64,000 nt of DNA from contig OY829326.1 of the NCBI GenBank assembly GCA_963691655.1, positions 57,901,776 through 57,965,775 on the forward strand, read 5' to 3'. The translations under genes were made by a program, and so were the position numbers. Below are positions 11,741 through 23,774 of this stretch, one piece after another. The stretch comes from Toxonevra muliebris (taxonomy: Eukaryota > Arthropoda > Insecta > Diptera > Pallopteridae). Numbering within the stretch: the stretch's first letter is position 1; each line of letters opens with the position of its first letter. The notes beneath the pieces were generated by a model. That model did no database searches. It saw nothing but the letters and a program-made list of their open reading frames with translations, and was not told the DNA's origin.

Positions 11741-11960
11741 CATGGCTATAGATGGGAGACCAGATTGAACTAAATAGATCAAGCTATTCCCAAATTGCAA
11801 CGATCGAGTGATAATACAATATGTTGTGGCTGGCGCGGTAACACAAGGCTCCGTTCTTAACCCTACGCTATAGAATGCCATTTACGATGAAACTTAGCAT
11901 GCCGGAGGAGGACAACAATGAAAGGCTATGCTGCTGACATCGGTTGGGTGCCTGCAACTA
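11741..11960 (+). pseudogene. LINE reverse transcriptase fragment
   Basis: In one frame at 11811-11900 the sequence reads RVIIQYVVAGAVTQGSVLNP then TL, a stop, NAIYD. This is the RT block in which a G[VI]PQGS turn precedes LGPTLWN in non-LTR retrotransposons; here the P of PQGS is T and the W codon is TAG. The SINE at 11415 is inserted just upstream. Whether this belongs to the same element as the RNase H region downstream is not clear. The phrase resembles R1-type RT more than Jockey-type. Confidence 0.6.
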
Positions 11961-12239
11961 GTATGTATTGAGGGCTAGATGGCAGAATGGTGATTTGAAC
12001 GCGGAAAAAGTATGTTGGGGAGGTGGGAACACTGGAGTTTAGAGTTGAGGGTGGGCAGGAATAGATGTCAATTAAAACCCAAGCACTTAGTCTTAAGAAC
12101 CATAGTACTATATGCGGTATAGAGCCAATATAAGAAGGTAGAGAGGCATGAGAGAATTGTGATGGGGGTATAAGAAGAAGGAAAGACTAAGGTCTCTCCC
12201 AAATAATGAGTTGTTGACGAGGTGGTCATTAACAATCCA

Positions 12240-13061
12240 ATTGACATCTATACAGGCATCTTCTCTAGTAAGCTATTTCTCAGACTCTCTTTCTGACTTC
12301 CTGACCATTGGAGCGTCTTTCTAGCGGAAGTAATAGCTATCTATCAAGCGTCCAAGTGACAACCAAGCACGAATGCCGATGTTTTCACTACACCAAAGCA
12401 GATCTACATTCACTTTTTGTCGAGTCACTCGCTGGTCCACCTACATGGGACACCTGGACATATGGATATTTCAGGTAACTGCAATGCTGACGTGTTAGCA
12501 AAACAAGGTAGCAGCTTACAGATATATCACCTTCCTGCACCATTGGTACCCTTCTTACGTCTATTAAATTGGCCATTAAGCAAAACTACCTTGAGGAAGC
12601 AAAAAGATTCTAGGTAGCGGAGCATACTTATGATATTACCAGGCTAACATGGACCACTATGAACAATAGATGGACTAGACTGCTACTCAACCTTTACAGA
12701 AACTCCATCACTATTACGACTACGGTGCTCAGAAGATACTGTATAATGGGGAGACATGCTGCAAGACTTGCACTGCCATTCAATGACTTCTGTCGGGGCT
12801 GCGACTCTGAGCATGAGGAAGAAACAGTCCTCCATTTCATGTGCGAATGCCCATCCATGGCAAAGAGGAGACCAAAACTCCTGTGCTCACCTTTCTTCAT
12901 TAGTCTGTCCGTGCTATCATCCATAAATGTTAAGGACATAGCCAGATTCATTATAGAATCCTCTTGGTTCTTCGCTCCGTAAATGGGGGAGTCGCGCCGT
13001 ACCGTGGTATCACGATGAGCCTAATTATGTGCTTAAGCAGAAGGCTGCCAGCCTAACGTGA
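12240..13061 (+). pseudogene. RNase H-bearing LINE, 3' end
   Basis: At 12417-12520 the frame reads LVHLHGTPGHMDISGNCNAD then VLAKQG. This is the last part of a retroelement RNase H domain (usual form PGHxxIxGNExAD), with the usual Trp of WTPGH replaced by Gly. At 12659-12982 a second frame carries GRHAARLALPFNDF and the zinc-knuckle CRGCDSEHEEETVLHFMCEC (C-x2-C-x10-H-x4-C, complete), ending KDIARFIIESSWF. Such knuckles close ORF2 of RNase H-carrying LINEs (I, LOA and related clades). The 3' untranslated part, about 12995-13061, reads GTGGTATCACGATGAGCC to CTGCCAGCCTAACGTGACC and matches the tail of the SINE at 59972. Stops and frameshifts show it is inactive. Confidence 0.8.
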
Positions 13062-13510
13062 CCTAAGGTCTCTCAACCCGGACATCTTAGTTTCGTTGAC
13101 GAACCCTAGAAGCTCAGGAAGAGGAAGAGTATGAATTTCCCTATCCAACAATCTTAATCTGATTCTCGTGAACGCCGGACAGGTACAAAGATAATGCTCC
13201 GTAGTATCGTTGTCCTCAAGACACGTTTGCTCGGTTGAATCGGTGATGTCGCTCATGATAGACATATGCGGACCACATGTGTTGTCCCCTGTGATGATAC
13301 CCACTAGTGATCTCAGGCCCTTTCTTCTCAGATTCAAGGTTGGATAATTTTTCTTTTATGCTAAGCAAAAGTTTCCGGACCCCATGGAGCAATTGCAGAA
13401 TTCATTAGCTAGTTTATCAGTAAGTTCATTCCCTGAAACTAGTTGGAGTGCTCGGAGCACAGATCAAGTGTTCCTATATTGTTTGCATTTCACTAGGCAA
13501 AGAGACGAGA
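13053..13510 (-). pseudogene. Second RNase H-bearing LINE, 3' end, opposite strand
   Basis: On the minus strand, 13433-13401 reads GNELTDKLANE, the end of an RNase H domain. A frame from 13337 to 13053 follows: LRSLVGIITGDNTCGPHM, then TCLEDNDTTEHYLCTC and FVNETK. The knuckle keeps its later Cys, His and last Cys, but the first Cys of the usual C-x2-C pair is gone (EQTC). The last codons read into the 3' end of the oppositely oriented LINE at 12240-13061, so the two relics converge tail to tail. This is a different family from its neighbour because the knuckle spacing and surrounding residues differ. Confidence 0.75.
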
Positions 13511-15379
13511 TAAACCATCCCTCGGAAGACTAAGGAATGCCACCTGGTGCCACAGATGGTAGAGAGAGACAACTGCAGTCTGGATATATAGCACATCAAC
13601 AAGATGAAACGGTCGATGTAAAGCAACTTAGCAAAAAGGAATATTTGTGAAGGCGTAGGTAGGCAATTTTAGCGGATGATTAAAAGCTCGCTGCAGTGCT
13701 TAAAACCGCGATATATTAAACAGATATAGAGATGAGTTGAATAAGAAGCAGTCGAAATCGACCAGTTACATATACTTAAATTCGAAAATGATGTTTAAAA
13801 GTTGTAATAACATAGTAATAATGTTTTACTGCATAAAAGATAAGCTGAGTAGATTATATTGAGCAAACTGTCGAACTATTGGCAGAACCTAATCCATTTT
13901 CGAAAGACCTGGCCCAGAGGGACCTGACTGCACTGCAGCGCACATATTGCTAAGGTGAATTGAAAGTTTTTTACGGGCAGTTCATACCGTTTACTGATTT
14001 TTGCATTAGCTAAATAAGCAAGTGAATATCATAAAGAATTTTTGAATTACTTACGCTATATATTCTTCAAATAATTATTACAATTACTAGGAATTTATGA
14101 AAGTTGTATTTGTTTTTGTAGATTTCGACAATAAAAAAATGAACCAAGGATTAGAAACACACATAAATGTCTTTAGATCGTCAAAAACTTGAGGCCGGAT
14201 TTGATTCCAAAAAACATTATTTTTCTTCATTTATTTTAATTTTAATGAAAATTTTTCCAAAGAAAATTTCTATTCGAATTTAATTTTAATAAAAAGCTTC
14301 AAACTTAAACACATCCATTCAAACAAGTACATATCCTGCAGCGATATTATTGTATTCTAAGTAGATTTCTTTGATGATTTCTACAGTTTAATTACACATA
14401 AATGTAGGAACAGATTATTGCGTGTATTGCCTAAAGCAAAAGAAATTGGAAGCAGTTTGCAAATTGAATCATAAAGTAAATTCAAAAAGGTGTTATTTAT
14501 TATTTGCTTTGAGGATTTAATATGAAAGGATAATGCATTATATTTGTATTTGTATTTATACAAAAATTTTCTTTTTGTACTAGGATAAATGTAAATAAAA
14601 AACTCCAATAAATATATGTACTTCACAAATATATAATATTGCCTACAAAATGAAATAGATTTCAACCGGCAGTATTTTATTCAAAACAGATTCCATCATC
14701 GATGATGATTTTATTGAAAATATAAAATAAGTTTCAATACTTTATAACTATATTGCACAAGTATACGAACGAGAGTGTATATAAATAAACAAATAAATAA
14801 ACAAACAAGCAGCAGGAATATTCAAGGAGTAAATAAAAACACAGCACAAAGAAAAAGACAATGCTGCTAAAGCTCAACATAAATGGCAAATGGTAAATAT
14901 GTAGAAAGAGAAGAGGCAGGCAGTCATCAACAACTACAGCAGCAGGAGCATAAAAATTGCTGTCGTTCGTTGTTGTTGAAACAAACACTCCATTTCCTAG
15001 TACTATCCGAGTACTATAGTATAACAAACGCAATTATTGCAATGAAATTCAAAGGATTACGTTTGAGGCACGTTCGCAGGATATGAGAATGAAAATGAAG
15101 CGCAACAATTTGTTGTTATTTGTTGAATTTCATATACATTTTTTTTTTTTTTTTGCTCTCATCGGTTGCTAATACCTCTACCAACAATTGTTGTTGATTT
15201 GTATATTTGCTATGACGTTGATATTCCTGATGCTGGTGGATCATAATGTTTATGGTATTGGTGATGATGAAAAGCAACGCCGCATCGCACATGTATGTGT
15301 ATAATTTGTTATAAAACAAAAAATTATCTCATAACATTTATTTATCTATCATTTATGCATAACAATACTTATAAATTAC
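13511..15379. other. AT-rich non-coding stretch
   Basis: 13511-13990 has balanced composition and could be further minus-strand LINE sequence, but no domain was recognised. 13991-15379 is AT-rich with Tyr/Leu-rich frames typical of non-coding DNA. A CAG/CAA-like tract lies near 14925-14950 and a T17 run near 15138. Confidence 0.45.
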
Positions 15380-16804
15380 ATACATACTGCGTGATGTATA
15401 GGGTTGCTTTGAATTATCTACATGCATGTAGATGTATGTAGATAATGTAGACTTATATAACTTTAATAATTTTATTGAATTAAATTATGATTCAGTTCAA
15501 TGAATAAAAAATAGTTTGACGTACATGTAGAAAATGTGATTTTTACAATATCCTTTTTTGTAAAGATTTTTAATAGATTTATTAGTTATTTACGTTCTCA
15601 TCATTAAATGTAGAAAACTTGAAACATCCATGTAGACTTACAAAGTGAAAATATTATCAATTTTATTACAGTTTCATTCAATTTTGATAATATCTGCTTT
15701 AGAAAGTTATTAACCTTACATAAAAAATCAGGAATATTAATATACTATTACATGTAGAAATCCCGAGACGTCCACATAAATAGTGAATATATTTTACGTA
15801 AAAAATTAAGCATTGTCAATATATTAAAAAAAAAATCAACTGGTTTATTAATAAGTTTTTTATTTCACTGTTTTAATTTATACTCGAACTTATGTAGAAG
15901 TATAAAGTTTACAAAACCCACGTAGATTATATCTATGTCCAACGTAATTTATGTAGATTTATATAAATCTTTCATCTCAATCTCACTGTACCTTTTGGAG
16001 ACGAATAAAAATAAATGATATATATTCGACTAGAGCTTTGACTGCAGTTATCTGAATAACATAAAACAAATATAAATTGATAAACATTAAGGCACAATAT
16101 TGTTAAATGTATTAAAGTTATCTGTCAACATTGATGTAGACTCTAAAAAATTCAAGTAAATTCAAATAAATTGAATGCAAATTCGAAAATTTGAATTATG
16201 AAGACCGACCAATTTATTTATGACTCCAGTTATCTAATACATGTAGAAAATATATTTAATATATGTAGATAAATTAAAGTATGGTCACACTTTATTACAA
16301 ATGTTGTAAAGTTCATAAGCAGAAAAGATTTAGTGCAAATTATAGTAGATTTCAATGCATGAAAAGGTAATAGAAACCAAATATCAAATAAATGTAATTG
16401 AGTCAAAAATGTATACAGATTTATTTAAAATATATAAAACTATTTTCTTGGAAAAGTAAAGATATTGTACGTTTAGATTTTAATTTGTAGATAATGCAAA
16501 ATATATAAAAAATGTTTGCAAATAATGTGGAAAATGTAAAAACTGTTTCATAATAAACATAGTTAACATAATATTGCAATGTACTAGTTTTTTTTAATTG
16601 AAAATTTTTTACGATTTTACATAGATATATTTAACTTTTTTATGTTAATTTTTTTGAAGTAGTGGTGTCTATGTATACGTCTTTTCATATTTCTTTAACC
16701 ATATTTTACATTAACTAAACATCTTTGGTTTTCATAAGTAGATTTTCTCAACACTACGAAATTGGCTCTTAACTTGCCGCTTACACTTTTTACATATGCG
16801 AATA
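15380..16804. repeat. TGTAGA/TCTACA-dense block
   Basis: The hexamer TGTAGA, often as ATGTAGAAAAT or ATGTAGATTT, recurs at short irregular intervals (for example near 15427, 15436, 15525, 15608, 15632, 15752, 15894, 15922, 15950, 16134, 16240, 16263). This frequency is well above that of neighbouring DNA. There is no coding potential. It leads directly into the 250-bp tandem array to the right. Confidence 0.5.
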
Positions 16805-17580
16805 TAGAGAATAATACTTATGCACACTTTCTGAGACATTTATACATTTTTGTAATATCCATATATATTTTTGCATTTTATCTCCATAATCTACGTCATA
16901 AGTTATCTACTTTTGTACATTTTCTTCACATTGTTGCCATCAAAATGTAGAAAATGGTGTAATTAAATTTACGTAGAAACATTTTAAAATGTTCATTGTA
17001 ACTTATATTATTTTATGCGTAAATCTTTTTATTATCTACATGTTGCCTATAGTAAATTGTAGACAATACTGCTTATGCACACTTTCTAAGGCATTTATAC
17101 ATTTTCGTAATATCCACATATATTTTTGCACATAATCTACGTCATAAGTTATCTACATTTTGTACATTTTCTACACATTGTTGCCAGCAAAATGTAGAAA
17201 ATGGTATAATTAAATTTACCTGTAAACATTTTGAAATGTTCATTGTAATTTATATTATTTTTGCGTAATTCTTTTTATTATCTACCTGTTGTCTATAGTG
17301 AAATGTAGACAATACTACTTATGCACACGTTTTGAGGCATTTATACATTTTGGTAATATCCATATATATTTTCGCACTCTATCCAAATTATCTACGTCAT
17401 ACTTTATCTACATTTTGTAAATTTTCTACACATTGTTGACATAGAGATGTAGAAAATGGTAAAACTTAACTAATCTAGAAACGTTTTGAAATATTCATTG
17501 CAACTTATATTATGTTATGCATAATTCTTTTCATTATCTACATTTTGTCTGTAGTGAAATGTAGACAATACTTTTGCACA
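16805..17580. repeat. Tandem repeat, three units of about 250 bp
   Basis: The landmark CTTATGCACAC starts at 16817, 17072 and 17318, with a partial fourth boundary at about 17571, giving spacings of 255, 246 and about 253. Each unit also contains ATTTATACATTTT, GTAATATCCA[TC]ATATAT, ATCTACGTCATA, TTCTACACATTGTTG[CA]C and AAATGTAGACAATAC. Units differ by scattered substitutions, so the array is old. Confidence 0.85.
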
Positions 17581-19069
17581 ACGCCACATATAACTAAGCT
17601 TCCATAAAGTGATGCTTTCATTTATGTTTACATACATGCTTGTTTTAAGCATATTTTTACGCTGTTGTTAATGCGCTCAAATGTTTACTTTGCGAAAAGA
17701 AAGAAAAACAAAAATTTCACAAATAAATATGAATTGCAATGTGAAATCATAATAAGATTGTCACATGCACACACACACACATACACCTCCACTCATACTT
17801 GTAAAGCATTTCTGTGCTTGTGACACAGCAGTATTTATGCTGTTTGCATAATATCAGCTACTAAAAAAAAAGGAAAAATATGAACAATTTTATTGAAGAA
17901 AACCACAAACGGTTATACCTTCTCTACCGTTCACAATCCTACTCTTCTCTGTCATTAATGTCAGTTATTTTTCATAGTCATTTGTATTTGTTTTGCGGTG
18001 AAGATATATATTTTTACTATATTTATTTAAATTCTTTTCCCACTATTATTTTTTTTTTTTGATGTTTATATTTTTTTGTTATTGCTATTTTTGCGCGCTT
18101 GTTATTATTAATAATAATAATTTTTTTCCGTTTGCTTATATGTGTGTTAATATATATTGCAGTCGAAAATTATTTACTCTAAAAATTCAATAAAATATTA
18201 AACGGAAAAATAAAAGTATTAAAAAATATTTTCTTTATTTAGCAGCTGCATGTGGATATTCACTTTTTATAATTTTATTTTAAAAAATTTTGATGCTTTG
18301 ATTTATGACTTTAAAGTAAATCCTTTAATTTTACAGCTTTATCTATTTATTCAATAATATTTTAAAATATAAGTACTTTTAGGGTTGTAATAATATTTAA
18401 AAGCTTACCGCAGAAGTGGGACAAAGTTAGAGAATACTACACAAATTATATTTATTTGCATATCGCTTACCTGAAAATAAAAGAGTATATAAATTTTATT
18501 AGTTAAAATGCATGTTTGAAAGTGAATTCATATTAAGAATAGTGCATCAAAGTAGGCTTTAAATAAATTATTTTATTATGTCCCATTGTACCGACAAATA
18601 TTTCGAATCAAATTTACTTAGCTTTCGGGGAATTTTGATTTTTTAAATAATCTACGAGTTGTCCATAAGTGATTGTAAAAAAGATAAAGCTATAAGGCTT
18701 GTCAAAAAAAAAATACCCATTGGCGGTTTACCAAAAATAGTCAAAAATTATTTTTCTGATATGAACAATGATTGGATCATTATATGTCAGAAACGAAGAT
18801 TGACCTGCATTTCCTCAAATCTATATCCAATGATGACATATTTTTGTTGTTTTTGACCGCCTAAAAGTTAGATATTTTGAGCAATATAGACAATTTTTTT
18901 TTCTACTAATTTCATTGAAACCATTGAAGTCATATTAAGTATTTCCACCGGCTGAAATAAGAAGTTTTTGATGTTCTTCTACTGCTAAATTAAAAGTAAT
19001 TATTTAAATCAAATTTAAATTATTTAAACTATTGTAAATAAGTAAGAATCACTAATAAAATTTGGTTGT
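17581..19069. other. AT-rich non-coding stretch
   Basis: No gene or element is recognised. A short (CA)n tract lies near 17768-17783. Confidence 0.5.
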
Positions 19070-20022
19070 TATAAATTTAATACTTTAAGCCCGAAAGTAT
19101 TCAACAAAAATTTCACTACACCTGCAATCTCAAGTATTATCTGTGAAATTTTTATAAAAACAACAGAATTGGAATGTTTTTGATGCTGATTTATATTGTA
19201 TACGTGGAAAATTTAACGAAAATGTTTAAGAACAGAATTTTTTGATTCATTTATAAGTTTACACCCCAAAAGTAGGCAGCGAAAATTTTTAAATATTTTG
19301 TAAACTTAAGATTTTAAGATATTTTTGGGAGAATTTTTGTTTGAAATCAAATCTGAAACTACTTGCTGGAATACTGGCAGGAATCAATAAGACGGAAATT
19401 GCCTGTGGTTCTTTTAAATTAATTTCTAGCCTAAAATTTTGTAACACAAATTTAACAAACTTTTTATATCCAGTATTAGCAGTAAGGTTTATTTGAAAAC
19501 AACAGAACTGCAATGTTTTTATACCAACTAAATATAATGAAAACTTAGCAAAAGCGTTTAAAAACGAAAATTTTCAATTTCCTATATTTAAATTATTCCA
19601 AAAAGTATGCAGTGCACAATTTTAAATATTTTAAAACTTACGATTTAAACATGTTCTTACAAAAATTATTGTTTAAATCAAATTTGAAATTACTTGCTGT
19701 AAAATTAATAAGAATACTCAGCAACACAATTTTGATTGGTTGATTATTTCTCTAAATTAATTTTCCCCCTAGAAGTATGCAACGAAAAATATGAAAAACA
19801 TTCTAGTCTAAGAACGCATAATCAAGGTTATATAAAATCAATCGAATTTTGTTACCCCTTTAAATGAAATTAAGGTACAAATTTATAAAAACTGAATTCT
19901 TCAAATATCAAATATACCTGAAAATATGCAAAGAAAAATTTTAAAATTTTGAAATAGAATGATTTCTATTATTTTTATTTTTCTTTCGCAGACTCAGGAG
20001 TAAAAAAATTAAATAATAGTGT
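19070..20022. repeat. Degenerate dispersed/tandem array, left part
   Basis: A phrase of the form CCTGAAAGTATGCAATGAAAAATTTT followed by TAAAATTTTGAAA (consensus drawn from several copies) recurs near 19086, 19262, 19600, 19768 and 19917, at intervals of roughly 150-180 bases or twice that. Many copies are followed by phrases ending CAAATTTGAAATTACTTGC. The array resumes at 20483 beyond the inserted SINE. Confidence 0.55.
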
Positions 20023-20482
20023 TAGTAAGGGCGACCTCGATAGTCTAGTGGATAGTGCACTAGACTTTCATCCAGAAGGTTGCGGGTTCGATTCCCGTCT
20101 TGGTCTGGTGGTTAATTCTCATAAACTTCTTATATTCACTATCGATATGAAGTGGATGAGAATTATAAGAATGTGTACAAGTACACACCTTGGTTGGTAA
20201 TGGTAAAACCACCGAGCTGATAAAAAATTGCCACATAGCCGTTCGGAATCGGCGTTAAACTGTAGGTCCTACCATCGCCACTGTGGTCTAGTGGAAGAGT
20301 GCCAGACTCTTGTTTCTGGAGACCCGAGTTCGATTCTCGGCTTGGGTATGTTTCTTATCTATCTTTCTTTCGCTCTTCCTTTCTTTCTTTCTTTCTTGGG
20401 GCTTTGGTACAATAGATCTTATAGGTCGCAGTGCCTGACTTTCGAGTCGTCCTTCCTTCAAATAATAATAATAATAGTAAGG
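20023..20482 (+). mobile_element. Composite SINE with two tRNA-like heads, 8-bp flanking duplication
   Basis: TAGTAAGG at 20023-20030 is repeated at 20475-20482, bracketing one 444-bp unit. The first part, 20031-20271, has a tRNA-Glu-like head: box A TAGTCTAGTGGATAG, an anticodon-loop region CTTTCAT (anticodon position TTC) and box B GGTTCGATTCC at 20085-20095. After this comes a body ending in the central domain at 20188-20270. A second head follows, with box A TGGTCTAGTGGAAGAG and box B GAGTTCGATTC at 20326. Then come (CTTT)n at 20379-20397, a tail GGTACAATAGATCTTATAGG then TCGCAGT, and (AAT)n. The tail matches the 3' end of the LINE at 23775-24680. The two parts appear to have moved as one unit. 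Confidence 0.75.
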
Positions 20483-20960
20483 TTGTTGGATTCGACATAA
20501 AATATATACCTGAAAGTATGCAATGAAAAATTTTTAAATTTTGAAATAGAATGATTTCAATTACTTTTTTTTCTTTTGCTCTCAAATAATACTTTTGCAG
20601 ACTCAGAAGTAAAAAAGTATGGGTGTTGGAACTTCTACTTTTAGTTGGACCAACTTAGTTACGTAACTGATCTGGTTGATCTACTAGTGGTAGCATGGGT
20701 ATTGGTATTGAGTAGCAGACTCGTACTTGAAGCAACTTAATTACTTAAGAGATCTGGGTGAAAACAATGAAAGCAAGAGGATTCAAATGGAGTATGTTTT
20801 TATAACATTTTTGAAAATAGTAAAATGTTTAAAAATGTAGTTTTCAACTTCCCATATAAAATGTGGGTCTAGAAGTAGGCAGTAAAAATTTAAAAATAAC
20901 ATACAAGTTTTTTAATTATTGTTACTTATGTTCGCTTTACTTTATTGCTCCGCAGATTTC
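20483..20960. repeat. Degenerate array, right part
   Basis: 20510 resumes the array phrase CCTGAAAGTATGCAATGAAA, followed by TTTTGAAATAGAATGATTTC, which is almost identical to 19917-19970 left of the SINE. Another copy begins near 20867. The near-identity of the two units flanking the SINE is consistent with insertion into an existing tandem array. Confidence 0.55.
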
Positions 20961-23640
20961 AATTTTTGAGTCTAAAAAAAATGACCATATATTTTGTCTT
21001 TATATTTTTATCAGAAAAAAACATTACCATTGCATTAAATATAAGCCTGAAAGCATGCTTTAAACAAATTATTTATAAGTACATTTTTAAAATTGTGTGT
21101 ATATTCGTGTATAGTTGGTACTTAATAGCTATCTTACATTCTGCTACACTAACAACACACTCGAAAATTTTTCTAGCTTGTACAAACCAAAGAAAGGATT
21201 ATGTTGGAAATGCTTTTAAAAAATTAAAATAAAAGGTTTCATCATCAACATCACCAGCAGAAAAAAAAAAAACAAATCGAAACAAATATGAGTGGTGAAC
21301 TTAGAATATTTACCATTCTTACATACTAATACATAATAAATGTTAACCCCTAAAACTATGCCATACAATACTATAAAATTCGGTGCTAGCAAAAGGTAGA
21401 CACCCGAAAAAGCACCCCTATTTAAAAAAAAGAAAAGCAATTTACATAAAAACTTGTAAAAAGTGTTTCTTTTTTTTTTGTTTTTAGAATGAAAGAAAAT
21501 GGGGTGGGGGTGTGAAAATAGCAATCGTACAAAATAAAAGCAAATATTTGAAAGCCAATGAATTAAAACCACATCTGCTTAAAAAAAAATGAAGTGTCGA
21601 AATCCATATGTGATTCAGAGACTACATATGGTTTCAGTGGAAAAATAAAAACAAACCAACCACACACTTCCTGCTGCTGCGGTGCGGCATTCATCGTCGT
21701 TGTTGCTGGTTTTGGTATCGCCCGCTCGATGATGGTCAAGCATTGCCAGCTGTGGTTTAATATAAAATGCAGACACCTGGTAAAAATAGCATAAAATGAG
21801 AGTGAGGAAAAAGGTAAATACAGGTAGCACAAAAATAGTTTAAAAAAAATTGTATTAATATTTCAATTATGGAAGCTAAAAAGTGAGAGCGAAAATGAGG
21901 GTTAAAGCACAGCTACCTAGCTAGATGATAAGGTACCACATAAAGTATAAAGCTACTACAAACACCCTTCAATATTGAAGTTACTAGTTAGTTATACCAA
22001 AATTGGCATGGAATAGAATAATGCATTTCCTTTCCTGCTCGTATCTGAGCTGAGCTCTATTTCCGTAGTCATGTTAAATTTGCTTGCGGGTGCAATATTG
22101 TAAAACTATATTCTTCTTTTCGTATGCCAGCAAAAAACCTTTTAGCTTGTTGCTGTTCGCTTCCATTGCCGACTTAAGTTATGCTTTACTTTAATATAGA
22201 GAAATTATATTTCCCAAGAAATACGTACCTAGTTTTATTTGTATTTGTATTCAAAGGCAAAAATGCTTTATCCGTTTGCGCCTCGACAATAATAATAATA
22301 ACTGTTTCCGACATTTGTTGCTTTCGCAATTGCTGTAAAAAGCATTTGAATATATATATTTAAATATGTACGTATATGTGTATTTGTGTGTGTACAGCAA
22401 CAAGGGCAATCATATTCATTTCATTTTGTAAAATTTATTTACATGCTCAGAGTCACAACTGTGCAGCAGTGGCAGCACAAACCACTTCCGCCGGAAACTA
22501 GCTTTTAGAGAGCTCTGCAGCGACTACCACATACAAACACATACATATAAAAACAGGCACACCAACACACTCACACTACACTCACTTACAACAAAACGAG
22601 CAACAAGAAACACAAAACGACAGTGAAGCTTCTTTTTAACCTCAGTAAAATGCAATCAGTTTGTGTGTCCCTCTCTGTATATTTGTTCCAGTGCCAAGAT
22701 ATTCTTCATTCAGGATGTGTTTTAAAGGCAAAGGCAGGCGTTAATATGGCGCCAACCATTTAAACTGTTGAAGTCATAATGAAAAATGCAAATTCCCGAA
22801 GGCGAAATTCTTTGCAAACAAAACATGAAAGAGTGTCTGCTACTCTGTTCTGCTTTGCAAAAGTGTAGACAAATATACTTCGTTTTATATTCTCTTACCT
22901 CCCAAAAAAAAAAAAAAAAACAAGAAAACATAAGTAAGTAGCAGAAAAAGTGACTAAAGCTGGGGTGATTATGTATGTTTGGAAGAAAGGGCTATAGCCT
23001 TAGCGATAAAGTTGAGCACAATTGCACAGTGTCGTAATGTTTGCCATTTCTATTTCAAAAATTGTAAACCATTTTAAAAAATTGTAGTTGCATATCTACA
23101 GCACTAACGCAGTCAGAAAATATTTTTGTCGGGGAGTTCAGATCATTTTGTTGGTGTAGCATGAAAATTCTGAATTTGCAACAAAATAATGATTTTCAAA
23201 ATTATCTAAAAGGTGTGTTAAATATGTGAGTAAAAATTCATAATAATTAAATTTTTGATTATCCATATAAAATATATGCCTAAATGTATGCAGTGAAAAT
23301 TTGAGATATGCAAAATTTTTTAAAAATGTTTATTTATATTTGTTTTTGATGGTTTCAAGTGCCTAAAAAAATCACAAATTGTTTCTTACTTTTCTGGTAT
23401 AGGTTTGGTAGATTTGAATATCCATCCGTTTCATTGCTTACTGCGAAGAATGAAGTCCAAACAACTTCAAAGAAGATTTGTTCTGCAGTAAAAGGTTCGT
23501 GAAAGAGAAAGATCTGCTGAGCTTTGGTCTAAGGGTCATCCCTTTGCATCATTCGATCATTCGATTACAACCCACTAAGACTGTGTTGGTAATACTATTC
23601 TATCATCCTCCCACACCTTCTCCCACGTCCCCCTCCCTCC
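20961..23640. other. AT-rich non-coding stretch
   Basis: No gene is recognised. 22440-22700 is richer in CA-type sequence and less AT-rich (GCAGCAGTGGCAGCACAAAC, CACTTACAACAAAACGAGCA), but nothing identifies it as exon or promoter. A homopolymer A run lies near 22903-22920. One further isolated copy of the array phrase (CCTAAATGTATGCAGTGAAA) occurs near 23278. Confidence 0.45.
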
Positions 23641-23774
23641 CCTATGAATCAAAAAATAAAATATTTTTCTAATCTAGGAAGGCTACCTTGCCAAGAGGCG
23701 ATATGGTCAAGAAATACTACTTTGAAAAATCCTTCTAAGAACCAAGACGTTCTGCACTTCATACAAAGAGCACA

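Noticed and set aside
20031..20110. Functional tRNA-Glu gene
   Set aside because: Box A, box B and a TTC loop are present, but the acceptor stem does not pair properly and the sequence continues into a SINE body found again at 59972.
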